Positions 8,306 through 17,393 of a DNA stretch of 64,000 nt are shown here, piece by piece (the stretch's first letter is position 1; the number at the start of each line of letters is the position of its first letter). The stretch is taken from contig JBMOLL010000017.1 of NCBI GenBank assembly GCA_049325415.1, forward strand, positions 1 to 64,000. The letters run 5' to 3'. The position numbers and the translations under genes are program-made. The notes below the pieces were generated by a model. It worked only from the letters and a program-made list of their open reading frames with translations. It had not been told where the DNA came from and searched no databases. Origin of the DNA: JBMOLL01 sp049325415. GTDB taxonomy: Bacteria; Bacteroidota; Bacteroidia; Bacteroidales; GCA-2748055.

Positions 8306-9775
8306 ATGACCTTAAGAACCAAACTCCCGATTCTGGCATGTGCCGCAATTCTGGCCGTTTCATGCACCAACGGGACCGGCGGAAACGGGGAAGAAAGCTC
8401 CAGGCTGCCGGTAAATCTGAAAATGAATGTGGCAGAAATTTATCTGACTGCAGAAAAGGATCAGCTCTTTATGACAAAAATGGCCGATGCTGCTTTTGAA
8501 GCCTCAGGCCAGCCCGATGAACATTTCCCGACCATCATGGTCGATCCGGATCACCAGTTCCAGACCATCGAAGGGATCGGCGGAGCCCTGACCGACGCCT
8601 CTGCAGAAACACTGTATAAATTGCCTCAGGAACAGCAGAACAAAATCCTTACAGCCTATTTTGACCCGGATGACGGTATAGGATACAGCCTTGTAAGAAC
8701 CAATATCAACAGCTGCGATTTCTCCAGTGACAGCTATGCCTATACCGAAACCGAAGGAGATGTCAGTCTCGACGACTTCACCATTGAACACGACCTGAAA
8801 TTCAAGATCCCCCTGATCAAAGAGGCCTTCAAATATACCAATGGCGATCTTAAGCTTTTTGCCTCTCCGTGGAGCCCGCCGGCATGGATGAAAACCAACA
8901 ACAACATGCTTCAGGGCGGACAGCTCAAGCCGGAGTATGCCTCAGCCTGGGCCGACTATTTTGTCAGGTTCGTGCAGGAATATGAAAATGCCGGGATCCC
9001 TGTATGGGGCTTGACGGTTCAGAATGAACCTATGGCCGTTCAGACCTGGGAATCATGCATATACAGCGCAGAAGAAGAACGGGATTTCGTAAAAGAACAC
9101 CTCGGACCAGCCCTCTGGAACAATGGAATGGAAGATCTTAAACTGATGATCTGGGATCACAACCGCGGCCTGATGGTTCAGCGTGCCGCCACCGTTTACG
9201 ACGACGAGGAAGCCTCTCAGTATGTCTGGGGGATGGGCTTCCACTGGTACACGGGCGATCATTTCGAAAACGTCAAACTGGTTTCGGAAGCATATCCCGA
9301 CAAGCATACCCTTTTCACTGAAGGTTGTGTCTATCCATTCAATTACGACAGCCTGCACGTATGGCATTACGGCGAGACCTACGGCCTGTCCATCATCAAT
9401 GACCTGAACAACGGAGCTTCAGGATGGACCGACTGGAACATCCTTCTCGATGAACAGGGAGGACCCAACCATGTCGGGAACTTCTGCCTTGCACCCGTGG
9501 TAGCTCATACCGTTACGGGAGAAGTCACCTTTATGTCGTCATTCTACTACCTGGGCCATTTTTCCAAATTCATCCGCCCGGGTGCCAGAAGGGTGACCTG
9601 CTCTTCAAACAACGACGACCTGCTTACCACCGCTTTCCTGAACACCGACGGAACTCTCGCCGTGGTTGTGATGAATCCCACAGGCAGTGATATGGAATAT
9701 AAACTCTGGTCGGATTATAAAGCCATTATTACGCAGGCTCCGGCACACTCTATCAGCACTACCCTCATCCGCTAA
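8306..9775 (+). CDS. GH30-family glycoside hydrolase lipoprotein (beta-glucanase/glucosylceramidase-like)
   Basis: This retaining clan-A glycosidase is predicted to act at the cell surface. It has 489 residues. The signal peptide ends in AVSC with Cys20 lipidated, followed by a Gly-rich, acidic linker. The (beta/alpha)8 barrel starts with the GH30 signature FQTIEGIGGALTDASAETLY. SPWSPPAWMKTN follows. The acid/base is Glu241 in VQNEPMA and the nucleophile is Glu339 in LFTEGC. A C-terminal beta domain ends at SISTTLIR. Subfamily 3 members are endo-beta-1,6-glucanases and others cleave glucosylceramide or xylan. Placement in a Sus locus favours a beta-glucan, but the specificity is not proven. 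The GH5 gene starts 14 bases after the stop. Confidence 0.93.
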   Translation: MTLRTKLPILACAAILAVSCTNGTGGNGEESSRLPVNLKMNVAEIYLTAEKDQLFMTKMADAAFEASGQPDEHFPTIMVDPDHQFQTIEGIGGALTDASAETLYKLPQEQQNKILTAYFDPDDGIGYSLVRTNINSCDFSSDSYAYTETEGDVSLDDFTIEHDLKFKIPLIKEAFKYTNGDLKLFASPWSPPAWMKTNNNMLQGGQLKPEYASAWADYFVRFVQEYENAGIPVWGLTVQNEPMAVQTWESCIYSAEEERDFVKEHLGPALWNNGMEDLKLMIWDHNRGLMVQRAATVYDDEEASQYVWGMGFHWYTGDHFENVKLVSEAYPDKHTLFTEGCVYPFNYDSLHVWHYGETYGLSIINDLNNGASGWTDWNILLDEQGGPNHVGNFCLAPVVAHTVTGEVTFMSSFYYLGHFSKFIRPGARRVTCSSNNDDLLTTAFLNTDGTLAVVVMNPTGSDMEYKLWSDYKAIITQAPAHSISTTLIR

Positions 9776-9789
9776 AAAGATTATCAGTC

Positions 9790-12510
9790 ATGCGATTTAA
9801 AACATACTTACTTACTTCTGTTTTTTCTTTTACTGCCCTGCTGGCCGGCATGAACCTCTTTGCACAGGGGTTCATGCATGCCGAGGGTTCGAAAATTATC
9901 GGCAACGACGGGAACGAAATCCTCCTTCGAGGGATCGGTACAGGAAACTGGATGATCCAGGAAGGATACATGATGAAATGGGGTGATGTTGCCGGCACAC
10001 AGCATGAATTCCGTGAGCGACTGGTTTCTACGATCGGGGAAAGCAAAACCGACAGTTTCTACCGCGCCTGGCTGCATTACCATATGCAGGAGATCGATAT
10101 TGACTCCATGAAAGCCTGGGGCTTAAACAGTGTAAGGGTTAATATGCATTACCTGTGGTTCACGCCTCCCATTGAGGACGAACCGGTTGCCGGACAGATC
10201 ACCTGGATCGAAACCGGCTTTACCCTTCTGGATTCGTTGCTGGAATGGTGCGAAAAAAATGAAATGTACATGATCCTCGACCTGCATGGCGCACCTGGCG
10301 GACAGGGGAAGGAGGCCAGTATCTCCGATTACGATGAAAATAAGCTTTCGCTGTGGGAGAGTGCCGACAATAAAGCCAAGACAGTAGCCCTCTGGCGCAA
10401 ACTGGCCGAGCGATATGCCAATGAACCGTGGGTGGGAGGATACGACCTGATCAACGAAACCAACTGGACCTTCACCACCGGGAACAATGCTCCGCTCCGT
10501 GAGCTCTACGGGCAGATCACCGATGCTATCCGTGAAGTGGATCCCAACCATATGTTGTTTATCGAAGGGAACTGGTTTGCCAATGACTTCTCGGGCCTTA
10601 CTCCTCCCTGGGACGATAATATGGCCTACAGTTTTCATAAATACTGGTCGACCAACGGACCGGGTTCGCTGGATTATGCACTTTGGCTGAGAAACGATTA
10701 TAATGTGCCCCTGTGGCTCGGTGAGTCGGGAGAAAACTCCAATACCTGGTTTACCAACTGCATAAAACTTTGTGAAGAGAATAATATCGGATGGTCGTGG
10801 TGGCCATTGAAAAAGCCAGGCATAAATAATCCGCTGTTGGTAAATGTGAATCCGGAATATACCGCTTTACTCAATTACTGGAAGAACGGGGGAACAGCCC
10901 CAACTGTGGATGCTGCCTTTGAAGCAGTTCTGAAATTTGCCGAAAACCATAAACTGGAAAACTGTTCATACCAGAAAGATGTAGTGGACGCTATGATCCG
11001 GCTGCCCCATACTACGGAACTGAAACCCTTCAGGCTCTTTGATGCCCTGGATACCATATATGCCACCGACTATGCCATGGGACGCAATGGCTATGCCTAT
11101 TTCGATCAGGACACCGGCGATTACCATGGCTCCACGAATGTCTATACGGCCTGGAACCAGGGTTATGCCTACCGGAACGACGGGGTGGACATCGAAGCCT
11201 GCACCGAAAAAGGAAACGGGTATAACGTAGGCTGGACCTCCGACGACGAATTCATGGTGTATACCCTGCAGACCGACTCCGCAGCGGCTTACACCCTCGA
11301 TATCCGTTCGGCATCGGGCGGAGGTGGCGGAACACTGCTGATTGAAGCCAACGGAGCGGCTGTCTGTGAGCCGGTTAAACTGCCCGGAACTACAGGCTGG
11401 CAAAAATGGCAGACCACAAGCGTGAATAACGTGATCCTTCCCGCAGGGTATGTGGAACTCAAAGTCACCTGGCAAACCGGTGGTTCCAATCTTTCTTACC
11501 TGAGATTCAGAGATCCGGTTGCGGTTTCTGAGGTTCCTTTCACGTTCACCTACGGAAAAACCAACACAACGGGCAGTTCCGTCGCCATAGCCCTGAATAA
11601 GGATGTAACAAGTCCTGAAGCCGGAATCACCGACAGCGAATTTCATCTCTTTATCAACAGTACAGAAGCTCCGGCAGGGGATGTCACTCTGGATCCGGAA
11701 AACGGAAAGATCCTTCATCTTTCGAATACAGCCGAGCTCGATTACGGTGACGTGGTGGAACTGAGTTATAACGGAAGTTCTGTACAGAGTGGAGAACAGA
11801 CCCTCGTGGCCTTTGAAAAAAAAAGGATTGAAAATTTCCTGCCCATAAGGTATACCCTCCCCTGCAAGATTGAAGCGGAAGCTTTTTACACCAATTCGGG
11901 GCTAGCTCTTGAAAGCTGCGAAGATGCAGGAGGCGGGCTCAATACGGGCTATGCCAATCCGGGAGATTATCTCGATTACCGGATCAAGGTGAAGGAAAGC
12001 GGCTATTTCCTCATCTCCTATCGTGTGGCTACTACCCGGACCAACGCAGAGATCATTGCCCAGGTTGGCGACGGGACGACCTTTGTCTCCGTCGATACGA
12101 TGAAATTCGCCTACACGGGAGGCTGGCAGACCTGGACCACCCAGTCGGGCCTGGCCTGGATCGATGCCGGGAAATATTTATTCCGCATCAGGGTTAAACA
12201 AAGCGAACATAACCTCAATTGGATCCAGTTCACGAAAAGCACCGATGTCCCCTTCAGCGCGGCATCTTCCGATCTGTGCATGCTCTTTCCAAACCCCGCC
12301 GATCAGTTTGCGGTACTCAGTTTTAATGATACGGCACAGCGGCCGCGGGAACTTGTTCTTACCGACCTGCGCGGCAGGGTACTCTGGCAGACAAAGGGCA
12401 GCGAATACCAGTACATTATTGAAACCGGTGAACTTACACCCGGGATCTACCTGGTCAGAGCCTCTGAGGGAAGCCGTAACACAGTGATCAAACTGGTCAT
12501 CGGCAAATAA
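9790..12510 (+). CDS. Secreted GH5 glycoside hydrolase with CBM6-like modules and T9SS sorting domain
   Basis: This 906-residue multidomain glycanase is exported by the type IX system. A signal peptide spans about 1-25. The GH5 catalytic barrel spans about 35-380, with acid/base Glu223 in YDLINETNW, HKYW near 283, and nucleophile Glu312 in WLGESGEN. A first carbohydrate-binding-like module lies at about 415-572. An Ig-like SwmB-type segment lies at about 575-685. A CBM6-like module spans about 687-815 (GGGLNTGYANPGDYLDYRI). The T9SS type A domain spans 828-906 (MLFPNPADQF to IKLVIGK). It is co-transcribed with the GH30 gene. The N-terminal GIGTGNWMIQEGY resembles exo-1,3-/1,6-beta-glucanase-like GH5 proteins, but the subfamily is not assigned. 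Confidence 0.92.
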   Translation: MRFKTYLLTSVFSFTALLAGMNLFAQGFMHAEGSKIIGNDGNEILLRGIGTGNWMIQEGYMMKWGDVAGTQHEFRERLVSTIGESKTDSFYRAWLHYHMQEIDIDSMKAWGLNSVRVNMHYLWFTPPIEDEPVAGQITWIETGFTLLDSLLEWCEKNEMYMILDLHGAPGGQGKEASISDYDENKLSLWESADNKAKTVALWRKLAERYANEPWVGGYDLINETNWTFTTGNNAPLRELYGQITDAIREVDPNHMLFIEGNWFANDFSGLTPPWDDNMAYSFHKYWSTNGPGSLDYALWLRNDYNVPLWLGESGENSNTWFTNCIKLCEENNIGWSWWPLKKPGINNPLLVNVNPEYTALLNYWKNGGTAPTVDAAFEAVLKFAENHKLENCSYQKDVVDAMIRLPHTTELKPFRLFDALDTIYATDYAMGRNGYAYFDQDTGDYHGSTNVYTAWNQGYAYRNDGVDIEACTEKGNGYNVGWTSDDEFMVYTLQTDSAAAYTLDIRSASGGGGGTLLIEANGAAVCEPVKLPGTTGWQKWQTTSVNNVILPAGYVELKVTWQTGGSNLSYLRFRDPVAVSEVPFTFTYGKTNTTGSSVAIALNKDVTSPEAGITDSEFHLFINSTEAPAGDVTLDPENGKILHLSNTAELDYGDVVELSYNGSSVQSGEQTLVAFEKKRIENFLPIRYTLPCKIEAEAFYTNSGLALESCEDAGGGLNTGYANPGDYLDYRIKVKESGYFLISYRVATTRTNAEIIAQVGDGTTFVSVDTMKFAYTGGWQTWTTQSGLAWIDAGKYLFRIRVKQSEHNLNWIQFTKSTDVPFSAASSDLCMLFPNPADQFAVLSFNDTAQRPRELVLTDLRGRVLWQTKGSEYQYIIETGELTPGIYLVRASEGSRNTVIKLVIGK

Positions 12511-12519
12511 AATACTTCG

Positions 12520-12548
12520 AAAAAGGGACTCCGGGTCCCTTTTTTTTA
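12520..12548 (+). terminator. Intrinsic terminator closing the GH30-GH5 operon
   Basis: AAAAAGGGAC and GTCCCTTTTTT form a stem around a short CCGG-type loop, with eight T residues downstream. It lies nine bases after the GH5 stop. Confidence 0.85.
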
Positions 12549-12609
12549 TCTACGCCATAGGGTAATTGGGTTCTGGTGCATCCTATTATAAGACCAATAC
12601 CCTGAAACC

Positions 12610-13578
12610 ATGAAACTACCTGTTCTTTGCCTGCCGGTTCTGTTCCTGGTGTCCTGTGCACCATCGAGCGACAATCCCATTTTTCCCCTCTTACGGGGCG
12701 ATTACCTCGGACAACCCCTGCCCGGTGACAGTATTGAGATCTTTGCCCCCGGTATTGTATCCACTGGTATGTATACGAGGGATATCACCATGACGCCCGA
12801 CGGAAATGAAATTTACTTTTGCGTTTCTGTGGCTAACTATTCCTATGCAACCATACTATATACCAAAAGAGTAAACGGTGTCTGGCAACAACCCGAAATT
12901 GTGCCGTTCAGCGGCGGACCCGGAGTGCTTGACTTCGAACCGGCAATTACCCCCGACGGCAACCGGATCTACTTTCTCTCCACGCGTCCCGACGGCGACG
13001 AACCTGCCGGTGATCAGGATATCTGGTATGCCGACCGCCAGGGGGAGAACTGGGGAGAACCGGTGAATCCGGGACTACCCCTGAACACCGACGGCGGAGA
13101 ATTTTACCCTTCACCCACGAGGAGCGGCAACCTCTACTATACCCATAATGATAAGGGCAGCGCCATAAACCGTATCTACCGGGCCCGATGGAACGGCATG
13201 GGCTTCGACGAACCCGAAATCCTCCCTGAACAGGTGAACTGCGGCACCAATCGCTTCAATGCCTACGCCGATCCCGACGAACGATTTATGATCGTTCCCG
13301 CAGCCGGAATGGAAGATGCCTATGACGGGGTCGATTATTACATTGTTCACCGGGATACTGCCGATAACTGGAGCGAACCGGTCAACATGGGACCCGCGAT
13401 CAATAAAGGCAACCCCCGGGGCTGGTCGGCCTGGGTCTCGTGGGACAGAAACCTGCTTTTCTTTATGGGGAGTTTCAAAGCCGACAGCCTTGAAAACTGG
13501 AATTTTGAAACACTGAAAGAACTTCACAACTCCCCGAAAAACGGAGGCTCAACGATCTACTGGACCCGGATGTACTGA
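12610..13578 (+). CDS. Lipoprotein with WD40-like (PD40/TolB-type) beta-propeller
   Basis: This 322-residue predicted periplasmic or surface lipoprotein has lipobox LVSC with Cys16 as the lipid site. It carries PD40-type propeller strands such as MTPDGNEIYFCV, ITPDGNRIYFLSTRP and YPSPTRSGNLYYTHND. Such propellers usually bind proteins or small ligands; no catalytic motif was seen. It follows the GH operon terminator, so it is likely its own unit. Its last 22 bases overlap the 3' end of the convergent gene on the other strand. The function is not assigned. Confidence 0.85.
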   Translation: MKLPVLCLPVLFLVSCAPSSDNPIFPLLRGDYLGQPLPGDSIEIFAPGIVSTGMYTRDITMTPDGNEIYFCVSVANYSYATILYTKRVNGVWQQPEIVPFSGGPGVLDFEPAITPDGNRIYFLSTRPDGDEPAGDQDIWYADRQGENWGEPVNPGLPLNTDGGEFYPSPTRSGNLYYTHNDKGSAINRIYRARWNGMGFDEPEILPEQVNCGTNRFNAYADPDERFMIVPAAGMEDAYDGVDYYIVHRDTADNWSEPVNMGPAINKGNPRGWSAWVSWDRNLLFFMGSFKADSLENWNFETLKELHNSPKNGGSTIYWTRMY

Positions 13579-14930
13579 CGCCTTCCGGTAAAGGAAAAAC
13601 CAGCATCCATTGAGAATTTTTTATCCAGGTAAGGCTCACCTGGCTGCCAGCCAGCTGTTTTATACCTACCGCCTGCTGTAATGGAGATGCTTTTTGTAAG
13701 GGGATAACTGAGTCTCAGACTGATCATTCCCCCTGGAGCCGCTTCTGCATCAAAATACCCTCCGTTTGCCGGCTGCATCCAGAATCCGACCTGAAAATCA
13801 GCAGCAAGGGGCAGGTGAAAAGGATGAAAACCATTCAGTCCGTATTCCAGCCCCGGATAACTTCCTTCCAGGTTGGTATAGCGTCTTAAAACCATATATT
13901 GTTTGAGATCGCGGTACCTGACAGGCAGGACCAGCGATACCGAATGCCCGAAAGAAGTCGGGAAATACTGGCAAAAGAAAAATACATCAAGATCATTTGA
14001 AATGGGGATCCGGTTAACCAGAAAAACAGCCGGATTGACGAAATTCAGCAAGCTGAGACCCTTTTCCTTCTGAAGAAAATTTCGGGCCTGTTCACTCAGA
14101 TCGCTGATCCCGATCCTCCGGTTTACGCCATCACCGTCGGGAAATGCATCACGACTGGTATAGGGAACATCGGGACTAAACATATCATAGGCCCAGGCTG
14201 TAAGGTCGGCTCCTGCGAAGTCCCGCAAGGCAGGATCCGGATCTTCAAACCGGGGGGCAATAACTTTCACAGAGTCTGAAAACGGACTTAAGGAAAAGGA
14301 AAAATAATTCCAGACATACCAGGCGTTATACAGGTATAGGGGATTCTTGTAATATTCCCTCCTGTAAAAAAAATCATTCAGTGTATTCATTTGCGAAAGA
14401 TAAACTTCCGCCTGTATGCCAGTCACATAGGAGTAGAGAAGGATCGACAGATCTTCTGATTTTAAAGCTGAAAGTTCTTCGTCGCTGATGCCATACACAG
14501 TGCCATCCCAGCGGTGAAAAACGGAGTTTCCATTTAGCGCTTTCAAGCCTGCTGTCCCGAGAACTGAGGTATGGTAGGCTTCATGCATCCAGACACCAAG
14601 TGGTACCGGCAATTCACTTCCGTACCATGAAAATGCCAGACCTGCGAGATACTCCATCCCTCTCCCTGCTACCCTAAAAACGGGTTCATCACGACGGTTT
14701 CTGAAGACCAGGCTGCTCAGTTCATGAATACCCCAAAAACTAAGATCGTAAAGGTCTGAGGTCCATTGCGACGCCTCTTTCATGGAGGGATAGTAAAAAC
14801 CGTTATTCAGGTTTTCGGGGAGGTCGATGAGCGGTACCTGCAACATAGGTCCCCGAACCAGGGTATCCTGACCACAGACAGAAATTCTGATACTCAGCAA
14901 AAGTAAAACTGCGATTATTAATCTTTTCAT
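13557..14930 (-). CDS. Exported HExxH-containing protein of unknown family
   Basis: This 457-residue protein has a signal peptide (about 1-20, ending CGQ). Residues 116-120 read HEAYH, the zincin zinc-binding pattern, inside a hydrophobic stretch GVWMHEAYHTSVLG. The C-terminal third is rich in alternating aromatic/polar strands (SLRLSYPLTKSISITAGGRYK), which suggests a beta-barrel or membrane-associated end. I do not recognise the family, and a peptidase role rests only on the motif. The stop of the upstream CPBP protease overlaps this start by four bases (ATGA), so the two are translationally coupled. The 3' end overlaps the convergent propeller lipoprotein by 22 bases. Confidence 0.8.
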   Translation of the reverse strand: MKRLIIAVLLLLSIRISVCGQDTLVRGPMLQVPLIDLPENLNNGFYYPSMKEASQWTSDLYDLSFWGIHELSSLVFRNRRDEPVFRVAGRGMEYLAGLAFSWYGSELPVPLGVWMHEAYHTSVLGTAGLKALNGNSVFHRWDGTVYGISDEELSALKSEDLSILLYSYVTGIQAEVYLSQMNTLNDFFYRREYYKNPLYLYNAWYVWNYFSFSLSPFSDSVKVIAPRFEDPDPALRDFAGADLTAWAYDMFSPDVPYTSRDAFPDGDGVNRRIGISDLSEQARNFLQKEKGLSLLNFVNPAVFLVNRIPISNDLDVFFFCQYFPTSFGHSVSLVLPVRYRDLKQYMVLRRYTNLEGSYPGLEYGLNGFHPFHLPLAADFQVGFWMQPANGGYFDAEAAPGGMISLRLSYPLTKSISITAGGRYKTAGWQPGEPYLDKKFSMDAGFSFTGRRQYIRVQ

Positions 14931-15775
14931 AATGAAGTGCTTTTAGTTTCTAAATTCTTCAACGGCCTCCTGAACAAAAACAACGCCATTGCCAGTGTAG
15001 TAAATGCAAGGGCAATCCCGAATTCACCCGAAAAAAAGTCGGTATGGCTGTTTGGAAGGGTAATCCGGTCGAAGAACATCTGGATCACCCCGTTGTGCGT
15101 GGCGTGAAACACTACGGCTGGCCATATCCCGGAGGAACGCATACGCAACCAGGCAAGGATCATTCCGGATGATAATACTGTGATAAAAAAACACAGTAAC
15201 CGGTAAGAGATGGGTGTAGAAGCATCCCCATAATCCCCCGAAATTATCCCGGGCAAATGCCACACGGCCCAGATTACACTGCTTATCAGTCCTGCACGAA
15301 GAAGCCCGTAACGGGCATTAAGTACGGGCACCAGAAAACCCCGCCAGCCCAGTTCTTCACCCAGGCTGAACAACATGGAAGGAAAAAGTCCGGCAACACT
15401 GATGTAAAAAAAAGCCAGAATAATTACCCGAGCATTGGAGCCGCCTTCTATTCCAAGGGTCATACGTGCCCTTTCCAGAAAAACAGGATTGGGGACCTCT
15501 CCCCAACCAATAATCCAGATTGTTCCATAAGCCGCTGCAGCATATATTACGGGTATCAGCCAGCCCACGGCAATCCATTTAAAAGAAAAATGCCATCCGA
15601 ATTCCTTAAAGGGATACCGCGACAGCAGGGCGGCGAATAATGCAGCCAGTCCCGGACTCCACATGATGAGGAACGAGGGCAGCATACCAGCCCCGTTCAC
15701 TGGAAAAACAAGGTAAGCCAGTGTGGTCAACAGCGCCAGGAAAATTAAAAAAAGGACAATCCGTTGTTTCAACAT
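14927..15775 (-). CDS. CPBP-family intramembrane metalloprotease
   Basis: This is a multi-pass protease of the CAAX-protease/bacteriocin-processing (Abi) type, 282 residues. About eight hydrophobic segments are visible. Motif 1 is LGEELGWRGF with Glu140, Glu141 and Arg145. Motif 2 is VWHLPG with His173. Motif 3 is FHATHNG with His224, His227 and Asn228, so all catalytic positions are present. The ATG at 15775 is preferred over a TTG two codons upstream. It is coupled by a four-base overlap to the HExxH protein downstream. Family members process prenylated proteins or leader peptides or give bacteriocin immunity; the substrate here is unknown. Confidence 0.92.
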   Translation of the reverse strand: MLKQRIVLFLIFLALLTTLAYLVFPVNGAGMLPSFLIMWSPGLAALFAALLSRYPFKEFGWHFSFKWIAVGWLIPVIYAAAAYGTIWIIGWGEVPNPVFLERARMTLGIEGGSNARVIILAFFYISVAGLFPSMLFSLGEELGWRGFLVPVLNARYGLLRAGLISSVIWAVWHLPGIISGDYGDASTPISYRLLCFFITVLSSGMILAWLRMRSSGIWPAVVFHATHNGVIQMFFDRITLPNSHTDFFSGEFGIALAFTTLAMALFLFRRPLKNLETKSTSL

Positions 15776-15954
15776 CTTCAATGTATTTGATATCCGCTTT
15801 GACGTGAAAGCTAAGGAACCGTTACATAAAGAAATGTTAAAACACGAAAAGCTGCATCAGTAAAAGAGGAAACTCAGCACCAGGTGCACATTCATTTTAC
15901 CGGTACTGACTACAAAAGAAGCACCAGGCTCTGAGGTAAAAATACAACTGACTA

Positions 15955-16200
15955 TCAGTTCTTTGTCAGATGATACTTCTCCCCGATCTGCTCAAGCGTC
16001 AAAGCGGTATTGGGCAGAAGGTCAGAAGGACAGGATCCGAATTCCTTCTTTGTCATGTACCTTTTACACCGGTTCCACTGAACCTCTCCTGCTTCGCAGT
16101 ACATAGCCTTGTAAGATCTGGCTGTAATGACCTTATCCTGAAGAATTCCGTTAAATATCGGACAGGGACCTGCGTTTGGACAAATGTTTTGCATAATCAT
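15955..16200 (-). CDS. Small conserved five-cysteine protein
   Basis: This 81-residue cytosolic protein has no signal peptide. Cysteines lie at 7, 13, 35, 45 and 57 in the contexts NICPNAGPCP, MYCEAG, NRCKRY and GSCPSD, a spacing that could hold a metal or an Fe-S cluster or serve redox chemistry. I recall similar short proteins as unnamed conserved genes in Bacteroidota, but no function is known to me. ATG at 16200 is used; a second in-frame ATG lies two codons later. It stands alone between the CPBP gene and a divergent lipoprotein gene. Confidence 0.7.
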   Translation of the reverse strand: MIMQNICPNAGPCPIFNGILQDKVITARSYKAMYCEAGEVQWNRCKRYMTKKEFGSCPSDLLPNTALTLEQIGEKYHLTKN

Positions 16201-16527
16201 GGCTTTATTGGGTTATTAAACTTCATACGGGAAATATTTTCCTTTACACAGAATCTTAGAACCTGATATTCAATAATTACACTTACAATATTTAGCAAAT
16301 TACCATATTGTTTTTTAAATAACAACCGTAAAAACCCCCGTTTGACGAATAAAAAAACAGGTGATTCACTGCTTTTTCTTCTGTAGCACTTTTGTTTATC
16401 CTCCAGGGCAATGCAGCAAAAGGGGCCCGTGGCATCCAGGGGCAGGGAACCGATCAGCTCTTCTTTCGCTTCTGTATTCCACTCCTTCAAAATTTTAATT
16501 AACTTGGTTCAGAAAAAATTTCCAACC
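16201..16527. other. 327-base divergent intergenic region
   Basis: This AT-rich region lies between the minus-strand five-cysteine gene and the plus-strand DUF4197 gene. It holds a near-palindrome GGGAAATATTTTCC at 16229-16242, 29 bases upstream of the five-cysteine start. TAACTTGG near 16500 is a weak -7-like match before the DUF4197 gene. The open frame reaching upstream of 16528 is not used, because the lipoprotein signal begins at 16528. Confidence 0.5.
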
Positions 16528-17280
16528 ATGAAAAAGCATATCCTGCTTATCCCGTTCCTGGCCCTGCTGTTTTCCGGCTGTGCCGAACTGCTGTCTTTAA
16601 TTGAAACAAGCTCCGGGCCGGTCCCTCTTACCGAACAGGAAGTAGCCAACGGGCTGAAAGAAGCCCTGAATACCGGAGTTACGAATGCCTCCTCCATCCT
16701 TTCGGCTGAAAACGGTTACTTCGGCGATGAACTGGTGAAGATCCTTCTGCCACCGGAAGCCAAAACCATCATCGACAACCTCAGTAAGTTGCCCGGAGGC
16801 CAGAAGATGGTCGACGATGTGATCCTCCGGATCAACCGCTCCGCTGAAGACGCTGCAAAGGAAGTCGCCCCGGTATTTATCAACAGTATCCGGCAGATGA
16901 CCATCAGTGACGCTTTCTCCATTCTAAGAGGCGAAAACAATGCGGCCACGGAATATCTGAAAAAGACCTCCTATCAGCAGCTCTACGATTTGTACAAGCC
17001 TAAAATCATGAATTCCACCTCCAAAGAACTTGTGGCAGGCATTTCCACAAAGGAATCCTGGGATTTACTGACAGGCAAATGGAATCTGCTGGCTAATTCC
17101 GTACCCGGAAAGGTAGCCGGACTGACACCGGTAAATACCGATCTGGACGATTACCTGACCCGCAGGGCACTTGACGGTGTTTTTCTCAAGGTGGCCAATG
17201 AAGAACTGAAAATCCGGACCCAGGTTTCAGCAAGGGTAACGCCACTGCTTCAAAAGGTCTTCGGAAGTCTGGACAAATAA
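16528..17280 (+). CDS. DUF4197-family lipoprotein
   Basis: This 250-residue predicted lipoprotein has signal MKKHILLIPFLALLFSGC with Cys18 as lipid site. The body is helical and matches my recollection of DUF4197: VANGLKEALNTGVTNA near the N-terminus, then FGDELVKILLPPEAKTI, and a C-terminal DYLTRRALDGVFLKVANEE. The molecular role of this family is unknown. The ATG at 16528 is chosen over an upstream extension of 39 codons because only it exposes the lipoprotein signal. A GC-rich hairpin follows the gene. Confidence 0.88.
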   Translation: MKKHILLIPFLALLFSGCAELLSLIETSSGPVPLTEQEVANGLKEALNTGVTNASSILSAENGYFGDELVKILLPPEAKTIIDNLSKLPGGQKMVDDVILRINRSAEDAAKEVAPVFINSIRQMTISDAFSILRGENNAATEYLKKTSYQQLYDLYKPKIMNSTSKELVAGISTKESWDLLTGKWNLLANSVPGKVAGLTPVNTDLDDYLTRRALDGVFLKVANEELKIRTQVSARVTPLLQKVFGSLDK

Positions 17281-17297
17281 ACACTGATCAGTAAAAG

Positions 17298-17336
17298 CCT
17301 TTCCCGGCCGGTCGGATATAACCGGCCCGGGGAAGG
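17298..17336 (+). terminator. GC-rich hairpin after the DUF4197 gene
   Basis: CCTTTCCCGGCCGGT pairs with ACCGGCCCGGGGAAGG across an eight-base loop. No T-run follows directly, so it may be a weak terminator or a 3' stabilising structure. Confidence 0.45.
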
Positions 17337-17365
17337 AATGACTGCCTGCCGTTTTATCTTTTTGC

Positions 17366-17373
17366 TACCTTTG
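17366..17373 (+). promoter_or_regulatory. -7 element before aspartate kinase
   Basis: TACCTTTG matches TAnnTTTG and lies 20 bases before the ATG at 17394. No convincing -33 element was found. Confidence 0.45.
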
Positions 17374-17393
17374 AATTGAAATAATCTTAACAG

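Noticed and set aside
15877..15887. Palindrome GCACCAGGTGC upstream of the CPBP gene
   Set aside because: It is only eleven bases, lies about 100 bases before the start with no promoter match nearby, and a half-copy close by suggests chance.
16197..16490. Minus-strand frame upstream of the five-cysteine gene
   Set aside because: It overlaps the promoter region, carries no known motif and has skewed composition.
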